Positions 21,345-31,633 of a stretch of DNA of 64,000 bases are shown here, piece by piece. The first letter of the stretch is position 1. Each line of letters opens with the position of its first letter. This DNA comes from Hexactinellida sp. DTS-2022 (taxonomy: Eukaryota > Porifera > Hexactinellida): positions 3,534,001 to 3,598,000 of the forward strand of contig JAPNXP010000012.1 in the NCBI GenBank assembly GCA_028753945.1, in the 5' to 3' direction. The translations under genes were made by a program, and so were the position numbers. A model generated the notes under the pieces. It saw nothing but the letters and a program-made list of their open reading frames with translations. It was not told the origin of the DNA and ran no database searches.

Positions 21345-22565
21345 AGTAGTAAGAATCTCATGGTTATAAGAATCTCATACAATAGTGCTAAGCGAAAATT
21401 AGTGTACCATGGACTACTTAAAGTGCATTGAAAAATGGAGAATTGATTTTTATTCCAATAATTAGCAATGATAGAGCTGAAAAGTATATTATAACTATAT
21501 AGGAATATGGTATCCAGGTATACATAGAAACCTCCAGAATTGTGATATGTCATCATTTGATGACGTTATGGTAATTTTGGTTGCGAATTATCTTCTTTTT
21601 CTAGCATACTTTTAACATAGTTAAACGCGTTATAAATGTTCTAAATTGGAACATGGATAGTGAGTCATTACCTACTAATGAATTAAGTGTTAATTATCTG
21701 ATTATCTCAAAAATGATTGAAGTTAGACATATAAAATGTATTATCGATGAATAGGAAGTTACCTATTCCGGATAGATTAGTACCAGCCTAGTTTACATAA
21801 CATTCATAGTTTTTGAGTTATGGCACATTTTAGGAAATATACATTTTCCATGGCAACCGAGGAATGTGCAACATTCCATTTATAATTTCGATTTATTTTA
21901 TTCTACTACTTCTGGGTATAACCATGTTCCAATTTAGAACATTTATAACGCGTTTAGCTATGTTAAAACTTCACTTTAGGGCTGAAACGAATATACCGAA
22001 TATTCGAATATTCGTTCGAAATTATTGAACGAATATTCGTTCGTTTGGATGAATATTAGATTAAAACGGATATTCGTTGACTAATTTTGGACAACAACAA
22101 GACTTTTGTATGGATTAGAGATATCGTAAATATAATTTCTCACTTAAACTAGCTGATTATTAGTTAACTTGTGTATAATACACTTTGTAACTATTATTAT
22201 ACCATTGTAAGTTGTAACATTATCAAAAACCAATTTTCCAATGTATTTTGTCTCTAGAAATTGATTTAATGCTTAGTCATCCAAACGAACGAATATTTGA
22301 ATATTCGTTCGTTTAGAAAAAGCTTCGTTCGTTACATTTCGAATATTCGTTTCAGCCCTAAGTCTTAAAAGTATGCTAGAAAAAGAAGATAATTCGCAAC
22401 CAAAATGACCATAACGTCATCAAATGATGACATATCACAAATCTGGAAGTTCTATGTATACCTGGATACCATATTCCTATATAGTTATAATATACTTTTC
22501 AGCTCTATCATTGCCAATTATTGGAATAAAGATCAATTCTCCATTTTTCAATGCACTTTAAGTGA
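21345..22565. mobile_element. Inverted-repeat element with ~310-bp arms, split by a MITE
   Basis: The left arm (21345-21660) pairs with 21920-21977 plus 22360-22565. Matching blocks include CTTTTTCTAGCATACTTTTA, ATTTTGGTTGCGAATTATCT and AAATGTTCTAAATTGGAACA. The arms produce mirrored ORFs (FYVYLDTIFLYSYNILFSS) on opposite strands that are not evidence of a gene. The right arm alone is interrupted by the 382-bp MITE at 21978-22359. Confidence 0.65.
21978..22359. mobile_element. MITE with AGGGCTGAAACGAATATTCG-type ends
   Basis: AGGGCTGAAACGAATAT at the left and ATTCGTTTCAGCCCT at the right; the interior is full of GAATATTCGTTCG words. The end sequence resembles widespread hAT-type MITEs. It broke an already existing inverted repeat, so it is the younger insertion. 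Confidence 0.7.
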
Positions 22566-22689
22566 TCCATGGTTCAAACCAGCACTCAGGCCTTTTATAT
22601 CGAAGGTCACGGATTATGCTTGCACAGTGTATAGAAGGAATATATATATATACGAATAATACGATATACCCCACAATATAGACAACAAA

Positions 22690-23470
22690 GAGACCTGAAA
22701 TGTTTTGTTTGTGAAGGAAGGGGCCCTTACGCCCGAATTTGTCCGAGATTCAGGAAGGCGGATTTGTTGCTATAATTGTAACCAGCTAAAACAAGTAATT
22801 AAAAATTGTCCAGAACTTCCTACAGGGGCCAAGGACCTGTCGGGAGAGCCAAGACATGGACCCAGAACTTTTAAATATGGCTGCATCAAATTCGTGTTGC
22901 AATACCAACGGAAGTTTCGTAACATGGTGTAAACCGGTTGAACCAATATGCTTGGTTGTTCAAGTTGAGAGTACAGATTGTAAAACTTAGACAGCGGATC
23001 TTCTGTAAGTGAGATTACAGACGTTAACACGTTATCTTTAACAAATTTAAAGAAGTCAGGCTTAATTAATCCAGCAGAACAACTATTGTTAACAGCCTCT
23101 GAAAAGAGGATGTGCTCTCTTGTAGAAGTAGATCTAAAAATTTAAATTGGGAATTTAAATTTTTTTTCAAATATTTATACGTATAGCTTCTCCGCTAATT
23201 GTATTTTGGGCGGAGATTTCTTGGCAAGGCATCAGATTATTCTTCACTTTGGTAACAGTTGCTACGAGTCCTATACTATTGGTAGGATTAACTCTTCAGA
23301 TTATTTAGATAATTTAGGAGGCGTGAGTTCTTGTCCAATAAAAGAAGAATTTCAGTTCCATCCTGAGTCATATTTAGTATTTACAAATAACTTCGATAAA
23401 TCAGGTCGATGGAAGGGATTGGGGATGCTTGGGAACGATTTTCCGGATATGAATAATAAGATGTAATTAT
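22690..23470 (+). pseudogene. Decayed LTR-type gag-pol fragment (zinc knuckles, protease end)
   Basis: 22695-22830 encodes two CCHC-like knuckles in different frames: CFVCEGRGPYARIC, then CYNCNQLKQVIKNC. In both, the His of the CX2CX4HX4C pattern is replaced (by Pro and by Gln). A protease-like end follows, CILGGDFLARHQIILHFG (about 23200-23260), resembling the ILGxDFL motif that closes retroviral-type aspartic proteases. Frames are broken between these parts, and no RT or integrase follows. It is most like a Ty3/gypsy or BEL relic, but too decayed to assign. Confidence 0.5.
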
Positions 23471-23559
23471 CGATGTAATTGAGCAATTTCGAAGTTATTC
23501 TTTTCTTTTCGGTCCTTGGAGTAGCGGTTGTGATCCTTTTCCAATTCGTACTGGTGAAA

Positions 23560-24290
23560 TAACATCGGTTAATGTGCCACCAAGCCCCAAGCCCCAAGCA
23601 TAACAGGAGATTACGTGGACCCCTTAGGGATCCACGGACAGCTGTAAGGGTCCACAAGATGTATTACGGTCAATGGGAAGGTCTTCTTCTAAATCAGAAT
23701 ATTTAGAAATATATTTGATTACATACTTCTGATGGGATAACTCAGTACATAATGAGTATAGCGATAATGGTGGGACATGGGATCTTGGGCGTATTTGACG
23801 GGTCTCCAGGGGCTCCACGGAGCCCCAAGTCGGTGCTCCACTGGATCTCGTCGGAGGAAATAGAGTAAGAAGGAAGGAAGGAAAATAATAGTTAAGTTCA
23901 GGAGGGAAAGTTAGAAGAGGTGGAAAAAGTTAGAATGATAAATTTGACTTTTTGATAAATAGTCTAAACACTGCAATTCTGAATATTGAAAGGAATATTA
24001 TTGAATTCATCATTGAAAATCGAATAGATGACCTCATCAACTCATTTTCGCATCATAAAAAACATGAAAATATGTTAATGTATTAAACATTTATATCATT
24101 TGAAATGTGTTAAGTACACCACAATATATTTTGAGTAGTTTTGGTTAGTAAAACTCGATTATGTAACCTTTATTAATGATTATGTTTTTAGTAATCATTA
24201 GTTAGGTTGGATTAATATAAACTCGTCGGAGCTGAAGTTGTGGAGCCCCCACCTTTGCTTGGGGCCCTACGCCCCTGGATCTTGGCCAAA
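23560..24290. repeat. GC-rich remnants inside AT-rich DNA
   Basis: 23570-23640 (AAGCCCCAAGCCCCAAGC, a GGGATCCACGGAC box), 23800-23860 (GGGGCTCCACGGAGCCCC) and 24235-24290 (GGAGCCCCCACC...GGGGCCC) share CCC/GGG-rich words unlike their surroundings. They look like pieces of one transposon. No ORF is supported; 23870-24230 shows nothing. Confidence 0.4.
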
Positions 24291-24486
24291 TTATCACTAT
24301 ATCTATTATATCACTATATCTATTATATACAGTACTGATGGTTTACAGAAACATCCTGAATGCTTTCAGACCTTGTTTATCTCAAATACTGATGTATTGA
24401 CTAACAAATATTACAAAAGAGATTATATCTCTCTCCACATAATTTTGGAACAGTTATCTTCTAGTAGCTTCTTTTTAGCTTTTTTC

Positions 24487-25299
24487 CAGAGTTGCCAATC
24501 CAATCCAATCGAGCCATTTTTGGACAATCGGCACTCCAAATTTCGTCAATCGATTATTCGGATGGCAATCCAATCGAAAATCGACAATCCAAATTATTAT
24601 CGATTCTTTTCGATTGTTTCTTCGATCTTTTTCGATTGTTTCTTTGATTTTTTCGATGTTTCTTCGATTTTTTCGATTATTTTTCCCGGGAAACGGACAC
24701 TTCATCCCCGGACATCCATGATATTAGATTATAATTCGAAATTATGTGCTATTCCTCTTAAAAACGTAAGACGTTCTCTATTATGATAATCTTCAACCAG
24801 TGTCAAGATTCGTGTATTTCTTGATTCACTGTGTTTTAATGTTTTTGAAAGTTCTCCAGTTTCCCATTTAACTAGAGTGGCCTCCAGTAGTGATGCTAAC
24901 AATAACAATATGTGCAATAGAATAACTGTTAAATAACACACATTATGAGATAAAATGTGTAAAGGACGAAATGTCCTAGGGACGAAACGTCCAAGAGACT
25001 AAACGTCCGGAGACGAAAAGTCCTGGGACGAAGTGTCCGCCATTCGATTTTTCGATTGTTTCTTCGATTCTCGATAGTTACTCCTCAATATTTATATCAA
25101 AAACAGTAATGTTTCAAAATTCATACATATATTATTGGGTTCAATTGACGAGCAATTGAGCATTTTAGATTTTGGGATTATGTACAGATTTAATAATTAA
25201 TAAACAAACAATCGAAAAAAATCGAAGCAATCCAATCAATGAAAAATACAGCATTCGGCAATCGAGAATTTTCTCGATTGGATTGGATTGGCGACCCTG
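24487..25299. mobile_element. hAT-like element with CAGRGTYGCCAATCC ends
   Basis: The left end CAGAGTTGCCAATCCAATCC and the right end, reverse-complemented, CAGGGTCGCCAATCCAATCC form clear inverted repeats. T-rich flanks (CTTTTTTC and GTTTTTTC) suggest an 8-bp duplication, offset slightly. The interior contains many TTTCGATTGTTTCTTCGAT words and a run of GGACGAAATGTCC-like inverted words at 24960-25035. No transposase. Confidence 0.65.
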
Positions 25300-25711
25300 C
25301 AGTTTTTTCTGAATTTTTGATTATAATAATTGCTTTTATTTCTCTGTTTCCTTTTCTCAACTCTACTATCCCTTGTAATTAGCTTTGTGCATTGTTGATA
25401 GAATATAAGAATTAATGATTCTTTAATTGGTACTGCCGGTAACCGAAAATTTTAAAAGTTAACTTTTTTGCACACTCTGAAGAGTAATGAATGTCAATCT
25501 GCTCTCCAAATTACAGATATTTGTATTATGATTTACGCTCAGCGGCGGTCGAAGGATTTGGCAGCCCGGGGCAGGGAAGGGGCTTTTAGTATAATCTCGG
25601 TAACCGGGCAGAGGCGTTTAACCCGGGGCTTTTGGCCCGGAAGCCCCGGTTCCAACACAAGTTGTTATAACTACACAACAATACGGGAAAGTAAGAAACA
25701 AACCTGATTTG
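25300..25711. other. Mixed spacer with a GC-rich patch
   Basis: 25540-25660 is GC-rich (GGCAGCCCGGGGCAGGGAAG, CCCGGGGCTTTTGGCCCGG) and may be a transposon end (CAGCGGCGGTCG). I found no partner. The open frame across it has no family features. Confidence 0.4.
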
Positions 25712-26010
25712 CAGTGGCGGAGCGAGGGGGGGGGGGTGGGCGGGATTTCGCTTGTCTGTTATAGGAGTACTTAATGTTAATGCGGAAATGCTATACGCCC
25801 TGGACAGGGAGTTCATAATTAGCTGTTTTGCTGAGATGCCCCACCGTATACTATTATAGGACAGATTATTTAACCAAGTTTGTCATTAAAAATATCGATT
25901 TTGGTTTGAATGTGAATTTTGGAATGTTTACAACTATTGGGTTTGCCCCTCCAGTGCATTGGTCCGCCCCCCTTTCGCCGCCCAATGGGGCTGTGCTGGC
26001 GCCGCCCCTG
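25712..26010. mobile_element. 299-bp hAT-type MITE
   Basis: Ends CAGTGGCGGAGCGAGGGGG and GGCGCCGCCCCTG, with an exact 8-bp duplication CTGATTTG at 25704-25711 and 26011-26018. It lies about 280 bp upstream of the ADP-ribosylglycohydrolase start codon and is GC-rich at both ends. Confidence 0.88.
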
Positions 26011-26292
26011 CTGATTTGTATTTGACACTGTCAGCCTCTACCACTTTGGAACTATAGACAGGATTATCCAGTGGTACCTTAGTAATACCCCCTAAGTACT
26101 AGTTGGATTGTTTCTGTCAGGCGCACAAAAACAAAAACTGGAACCTCATCCTATGCAAATCCAGGATCCAATTATTAGTATTTATTAAGCGTGTTTAAGC
26201 TGAACTATTCAAAAATTAATGCAACACTTTATAATCCCTTGTTTTAACGTTTATAATAGGCATTGCTTTATTTAGACGGCAAATTGAATCAT

Positions 26293-26623
26293 ATGGCCTC
26301 TCGCGATACATTGAGTCGCATGGCTTCTTGTGAGACGTTGAGCCACATCCACGGCTGCTTATTAGGTTTGGCTGTTGGTGACGCAATAGGTACAACGGTT
26401 GAGACAATGCCACCTGGTTCATTTGAACCACTCTCCGATATGATTGGTGGAGGAAAATTCAGTGTTTTGCCTGGTCAGTGGACAGACGACACTTCTATGG
26501 CGCTTTGCTTGGCAGAGAGTGTAGTAGAGTGTCAAGGATATAACCCAGTGGATCAGCTGATTAGATTCTGTAACTGGTATGAAGGGGGACACATGAACTG
26601 TTGTGGAGAATTAATAGATATAG
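26293..26623 (+). CDS. ADP-ribosylglycohydrolase, exon 1
   Basis: Start chosen at ATG 26293 (MASRDTLSRMASCETL); a second ATG at 26320 is possible. The exon encodes the N-terminal signature of the DraG/ARH fold: HIHGCLLGLAVGDAIGTTVE and GQWTDDTSMALCLAES. The TDDT acidic cluster binds the two Mg ions of the active site. The enzyme removes ADP-ribose from modified residues or small molecules; the exact substrate cannot be read from sequence. The exon ends in phase 1 at GATATAG, followed by a GTTTGA donor. Joined with exons 2 and 3 the gene encodes 429 residues with no stop or frameshift. An AG at 26258-26259 upstream could be a splice acceptor for a 5' leader. Confidence 0.88.
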
Positions 26624-26788
26624 GTTTGATATTATTTTTATAATTGAGATTTACATTCTGCCTGAACTAGAATATTAAGGCTTTCCCCACTTAAGCGATA
26701 CTCAACTGAGCGAAACCCTTTTGAGCGAATTAAATTAAGCGAGACTCAGTTTAGCGAAGCTATTTGAGCGAAATCCATATGAATAAAC

Positions 26789-27002
26789 GGTATGCTGGAA
26801 ATGGTTCGAAAAACCAAAAGCGGAAATTGTTCGAAAAACCAAAATAGGAAATAGTTCGAATTTTTAGTGTTGCTGCACCATGGATATGAGAAAATCCCGG
26901 CTTGAATCCATGGTCCAACAATACAAAAATGAAAGTTGACTATTTCCTATTTTGTTCGAACTATTTCCTATTTTGAAAAAATCGAACCATTTCCGTATTA
27001 CC
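26789..27002. mobile_element. 214-bp MITE with GGTATGCTGGAAATGGTTCG ends
   Basis: Exact 8-bp duplication GAATAAAC (26781-26788, 27003-27010). The uninterrupted sister arm at about 29440 shows the empty site. Ends are GGTATGCTGGAAATGG and CCATTTCCGTATTACC. The centre has ACCATGGAT in both orientations. An inverted sister copy lies at 39421-39635. Confidence 0.88.
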
Positions 27003-27096
27003 GAATAAACATATTAAGATTAATTTAATGGATGAATTTGGAATAAAAACATCATAGAATTATAAGTTATCTTAGGAAAAGGAAAGAATGATAATA

Positions 27097-27718
27097 TTAT
27101 AGAGATATATTTGTAGGTTGGGATATATTCCGGGCTATTCCAACAAGAAATTCATCTATATTAATGTTTTCTGAATTGTAGTAATTAGTGAGTTTTTCTA
27201 TTTTATCATTAATTTGTTTATATCTATTATTTTTTGATTGTACATTGATATTTCCAGCACCAATTTGTGCTAATAGAGTTTCTGTCACCCCTTGCTCCTG
27301 AATTAGTTTTGAAATTAATTCATAAATATTGGCGTGTGCCTTGCCAACTCTCCGGTTCAAACGTAAATGCCATCCCTCGAGGTTATTATTCGTTCGTCGC
27401 TGTACCTCATGCATGTTCCAGAGTGCAAGATCGACTATCTTGATCCAATATCTTTCAAAATACTCAAAAAGTGGTTGTAATTGAGAAGAGCATTGACTTT
27501 TTAAGTTCTCAAATATTAGAGGCATCTGCACTATTGGAACAAATGCAAGAGCTAGTAGCTTTCGTATGTCCAGTTGGCTGTTTTCATCGTTAATATACAC
27601 TTGCGATAAATCTAGAGACTGTAAATGTCGCTAAATAGCTTGAGTAAAATGGAAGTAGCACCCGCGGATATGTGCAGTTGGATATTCTATTCTAATACTA
27701 GCAATAAGTGCAGCTTTT
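27097..27718 (-). pseudogene. Duplicated 3' half of the MULE transposase
   Basis: Encodes, on the minus strand, the same 167-residue segment as 28851-29354 (MHEVQRRTNNNLEGWHLRLN and so on), identical residue for residue. It also includes the preceding residues RGCYFHF. It lacks the N-terminal and DDE regions, so it cannot act alone. It shares the premature TAG of the + copy, showing that the stop predates the duplication or was copied by conversion. Confidence 0.85.
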
Positions 27719-27969
27719 GAGCGATACCAAGTTTGGCGAACTCAAATGAGCGAAACCTAATTAGGCGAAACCTAATTGGGCGAAACCACATTGAAACTAT
27801 TGAACGATACGATTATTCAATGAACCCTTAGTTTTGCATAGGTCTAACTGCACTATTTTTTTGCTTTGTGATGATAATTAGACACCTCAGGGATACTTCA
27901 TTTGTATAATTTAATTCACTATAAATTCGTTGAAATTCTATGTTAACTATCTAAAAGGTTATTTTCAAC

Positions 27970-29354
27970 ATGGCATCAAAATATGAGACCACAAAAAAGT
28001 GTCCAGCAATTGCTTTCGAAGGCTATTCCTACAGATTTTATAAATTTGTGTCCAGTAACACACAAAAACGATGGCGGTGTCGACTAGGGACTGTAATGGG
28101 TGTCTACATACTGCTAACAATATAGAAAATACTAATAGCCGTCTCCAAATTCCTCATCGCGATCATTGCATTTCTGACCCAGAGGGAAAATATATTGAAA
28201 AGGTGGTATCGGATTTAAAAAGCAAAGTTCGTACACAAGTAGTCCCAATCACAGCATTGTATGACGAATCAGCTGCCATGCTCTCTCAAACTCCGACAAT
28301 TGCAACACGCTTTCCTCTCTTTTGTCAGCTCGATTCTTCTCTTTATAGCGAGAGACTAACTAATTTCCTAAGCTACCTACATCCATACTCGCTTTAGAAC
28401 TTCCAAACTGTCTTTTACAAACAATTGCTGGTTCTAACTTCCATCTATATTCTTCTCCAACTAATGATATACTTTTCTTCGGGACTAAAGTAATATTAAT
28501 AAATTATCTATGAAATCACACTGGTGTGTCGATGGAACGTTAAAAGTGTACCTAATTTATATATGCAACTTTTCAGTATTCATGTATTCGAAGGAGATAA
28601 ACTTATTCCACTCATCTACTGTTTACTTACAGCTAAAACACGTGTAACGTATTCAGAAGTTTTTCGCTATCTCAAGGATAAGGCAAGCAGTTTAAATGTG
28701 GTCTTATCGCCCACTCTGTTGACATGTGATTTAGAAGCTGCACTTATTGCTAGTATTAGAATAGAATATCCAACTGCACATATCCGCGGGTGCTACTTCC
28801 ATTTTACTCAAGCTATTTAGCGACATTTACAGTCTCTAGATTTATCGCAAGTGTATATTAACGATGAAAACAGCCAACTGGACATACGAAAGCTACTAGC
28901 TCTTGCATTTGTTCCAATAGTGCAGATGCCTCTAATATTTGAGAACTTAAAAAGTCAATGCTCTTCTCAATTACAACCACTTTTTGAGTATTTTGAAAGA
29001 TATTGGATCAAGATAGTCGATCTTGCACTCTGGAACATGCATGAGGTACAGCGACGAACGAATAATAACCTCGAGGGATGGCATTTGCGTTTGAACCGGA
29101 GAGTTGGCAAGGCACACGCCAATATTTATGAATTAATTTCAAAACTAATTCAGGAGCAAGGGGTGACAGAAACTCTATTAGCACAAATTGGTGCTGGAAA
29201 TATCAATGTACAATCAAAAAATAATAGATATAAACAAATTAATGATAAAATAGAAAAACTCACTAATTACTACAATTCAGAAAACATTAATATAGATGAA
29301 TTTCTTGTTGGAATAGCCCGGAATATATCCCAACCTACAAATATATCTCTATAA
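27970..29354 (+). pseudogene. MULE transposase with FLYWCH finger, several frameshifts
   Basis: From ATG 27970 the frame encodes a FLYWCH-type finger (FEGYSYRFYKF, KRWRC). A one-base shift near 28078 leads into CNGCLHTANN and HRDHC (28071-28397). A further shift and gap precede WCVDGT at about 28516. The MULE core follows (IHVFEGDKLIPLIYCLLTAK, TCDLEAALIASI, HIRGCYFHF; 28524-28820), then an in-frame TAG at 28818. Reading resumes in the same frame to 29354, including the EVQRRTNNNLEGWH motif. It is a different MULE family from the one at 1285-3013. Inactive as it stands. Confidence 0.82.
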
Positions 29355-29525
29355 TATTATCATTTTTTCCTTTTCCTAAGATAACTTATAATTCTATGAT
29401 GTTTTTATTCCAAATTCATCCATTAAATTAATCTTAATATGTTTATTCATATGGATTTCGCTCAAATAGCTTCGCCCATTTGGGTTTCGCTCAAATAATG
29501 GTCGCTCAACTGGGTTTCGCTAAAC

Positions 29526-29668
29526 CAGAGGCGGGTCCAGGGGGTCCGGACCCCCCCCTTTTTCTGGACTAATGAATTATGCCTGTCAGAAATGCCTCTT
29601 CAGAAATTATTTCTGGAGTTTTGTAAAATTAGACCCCCCCCTTTTATCAAATCCTGCGACCGCCCCTG
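29526..29668. mobile_element. 143-bp hAT-like MITE in the MULE right arm
   Basis: Ends CAGAGGCGGGTCCAGGGGGT and GCGACCGCCCCTG. Flanks GCTAAAC and TCTAAAC give an imperfect 7-8-bp duplication. The interior repeats GGACCCCCCC in both orientations. It is absent from the sister arm (compare 26743-26760), so it inserted after the arm duplication. Confidence 0.75.
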
Positions 29669-29768
29669 TCTAAACTGAGTCTCGCTTAATTTAATTCGCT
29701 CAAAAGGGTTTCGCTCAAGTGGGGAAAGCCCGGCTATTATATGCCTGTATCCATTGTATATTTATTAG

Positions 29769-29990
29769 GTAAGACAGTACGCAAGGCTTTGGAGGATTTC
29801 AAGAAGACTCAAAACCCCTATCCGGGCCCGAATTCCCAATGGGCCGCGGGCAATGGAAGCCTTATGAGACTGTGTCCTCTGCCACTAGCCTATGCCCTCA
29901 ATCCGGAACTAGCTATGGAACTATCTTCCAGACACTCAAAAACAACTCATGGAGCAAAAGTAGCTATGGATGCTTGTAGATATTTTGCTG
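29769..29990 (+). CDS. ADP-ribosylglycohydrolase, exon 2
   Basis: 222 nt, phase 1 to phase 1. It completes the Gly codon from exon 1 and encodes GKTVRKALEDFKKTQNPYPG, WAAGNGSLMRLCPLPLAYAL, then SSRHSKTTHGAKVAMDACRY. These are the conserved middle blocks of the family (AGNGSLMR and S-x-x-THGA). It ends GCTG before the GTTAGT donor. Acceptor TTATTAG. The ATG at 29741 upstream lies in the intron and is not a start. Confidence 0.88.
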
Positions 29991-30896
29991 GTTAGTTACT
30001 ATTACATGGTTGCCAACTTCCAGGGTTCACTGGTTAATGCATGGATTTTTCCTATAGTCCTGCCGTCCAGGAATTTGGAATTTTCAATCTTTTAATTGAT
30101 ATCATTCAATACTTGTAATACATCCCAATGATACCTGGAAAATCCAGTGGTCCGCTAGTTTCGAGCGATTTATAGCATTTAGAATGGCTTAGAATTATTT
30201 TTAACGAATAAACATAACTGTACAAATACGTAATGCTATTCTTGTTCTTCAAATTGACATTTAAAATCAACTGTTCTTGTTCTTTAAAATCAAGGAAGAA
30301 CCCATAAATCCAATAAAAATCAAAGGATTTGAGCAATTATCTCGGGAATTGTTAACGAGTGGGAAACTAGCATTAGATTAGGCTATTAGTATACTCTCGT
30401 TAGTATCACGAAGTTAGATTAATATTCAACTGTTTAGGTTCATATATTCCTGTTAATATGAATTTTCGAAAAGGGGAACAAATTTAGACGGTCTTCTGGT
30501 GTGGAACTAATTAAAGTATACTGCAATTACTATACTCAGTGCAGGGTACAGTCAAATGTTGTTCGTATTATCTGCAATACGTATTACAGTCAGGTACTTT
30601 TATTATGAACATTAAAGGGACGAAAAATTGTGTCAATAATAGAGACTTCATAGTAAGCGAACTCAACTTAATGCAAACCCTATGGTAGTAGGTTGTTAAA
30701 TTGGGACCATAGGGCTTTTATTCATAATAAAAAGATTTCATATTGAGCAGATTATTCACAATAAGCAAGACCTGACTGTATTTATAAAGCAGAGTCTTTT
30801 GCATGCAATTGTATTGGCTAGACCGCTAGGGAAATAAACTTTGTTCGCCTTATCTGTGTTCGTATTAACGAGAGTTCACTGTGACATTTAATTTAG
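29991..30896 (+). other. Intron 2 of the ADP-ribosylglycohydrolase gene
   Basis: GTTAGT to AATTTAG, 906 bp. It contains a pogo-type MITE at 30587-30778. The remainder is AT-rich with no other recognisable element. Confidence 0.8.
30587..30778. mobile_element. 192-bp pogo/mariner-type MITE, copy 1
   Basis: CAGTCAGGTACTTTTATTAT and AATAAGCAAGACCTGACTG ends, TA on both sides. A sister copy in the same orientation lies at 54857-55050, alike over its whole length apart from small indels. Confidence 0.85.
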
Positions 30897-31633
30897 GTCT
30901 TTTGATTGGATGCATTCGAGGAGAAACCAAAGAGGAACTTCTGTCAGCTGATTATTGTCCATTAGGCACTGATTACTGGGAGAGGCACCAGTTGTCACCT
31001 GAAATAACAAATGTATCCCACGGCAGTTTCAAGAGGAAAGAGCCACCTGAAATCAGAGCCACTGGATATGTTGTTGATTCATTAGAAGCGGCACTGTGGG
31101 GATTTTATAAAACTGAGACATTCAAAGATGGTTGTTTGTTGGTGTCGAATCTAGGGTATGATAGCGACACAGTAGCTGCCATTTATGGACAACTGGCTGG
31201 TGCGTTTTATGGGGCAACAGCAATTCCTAGTGAGTGGAGAGATCGTGTATTTTATCGGTCACTTGTTGAAGTGTTAAGTGGTGAATTGATGTGTCTGAGT
31301 TTAAGAACGAAAGGTCTGAAGTGTCCTGATGACACTGAATGGAAAGAAGTGGATTTATCCTGCCACATAGAGGTGTTAGGCGCCAAATACGTAAGCGTAA
31401 AATTAAAAGGATTTCAATTCTTAGAAGAGAAGAGTCAAGAATTGGTCAGAAGATTGAAGCCTTGTCCTAAACAATTTAAAAATTTGTTTGAAGTAGATTC
31501 ACCAATTATAGAAATAGAACTGGAATATTATACAATTGAAGGCGCGTGTCCCGAACTATTATCAGATTTCAAAAGAATGTGGTTAAGTGAGAAAGAAAAG
31601 CTAGCATTGAGGCTTGCTAGACAACTAAAATGA
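30897..31633 (+). CDS. ADP-ribosylglycohydrolase, exon 3
   Basis: Acceptor TTTAG then GTCTT, restoring GLLIGCIRGETKEEL. It carries GSFKRKEPPEIRATGYVVDS, LEAALWGFYKTETFKDGCLL and the C-terminal metal box NLGYDSDTVAAIYGQLAGAF, followed by IPSEWRDR. The DxDT residues that bind Mg are kept; a Tyr stands where bacterial relatives usually have Asp or Gly (LGDDADT). After the catalytic domain (about residue 310) comes an extension of about 110 residues (ECPELL-type region, ending LALRLARQLK) that I do not recognise. Overall similarity is closest to DraG-like bacterial and invertebrate hydrolases. Stop TGA at 31631. Confidence 0.88.

Larger units (their letters stand above)
26679..29730 (+). mobile_element. 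Mutator-like element with a 1-kb inverted duplication
   Basis: Terminal GGCTTTCCCCACTTAAGCG on the left faces CTCAAGTGGGGAAAGCC on the right, followed by many GAGCGAAACC-type words. The left arm (26679-27718) is an inverted copy of the right arm (28736-29730), including the 3' half of the transposase gene and its in-frame TAG. At 27719-27800 a second series of GGCGAAACC words looks like the original left TIR, so the right half was duplicated onto the left side in inverse orientation. The left arm carries the MITE at 26789-27002, the right arm the hAT MITE at 29526-29668. Confidence 0.85.
26624..29768 (+). other. Intron 1 of the ADP-ribosylglycohydrolase gene
   Basis: A 3.1-kb intron from GTTTGA to TTATTAG. 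Almost all of it is a Mutator-like element (26679-29730) with its own nested insertions; only about 55 bp at the 5' side and 38 bp at the 3' side look original. Before the insertion the intron was probably about 100 bp. Confidence 0.8.

Noticed and set aside
21341-22659. Paired ORFs encoding FYVYLDTIFLYSYNILFSS on opposite strands
   Set aside because: They are the two arms of one inverted repeat; no wider protein similarity and no codon support.
24238-24786. 182-residue plus-strand ORF
   Set aside because: Its Phe/Ser/Asp-rich second half is the translation of TTTCGATTGTTTCTTCGAT repeats in a hAT-like element.
29741-29768. ATG start of exon 2 as an independent gene start
   Set aside because: The acceptor TTATTAG restores the exact family sequence (DIGKTV) across the exon 1-2 junction; the upstream residues belong to the intron.
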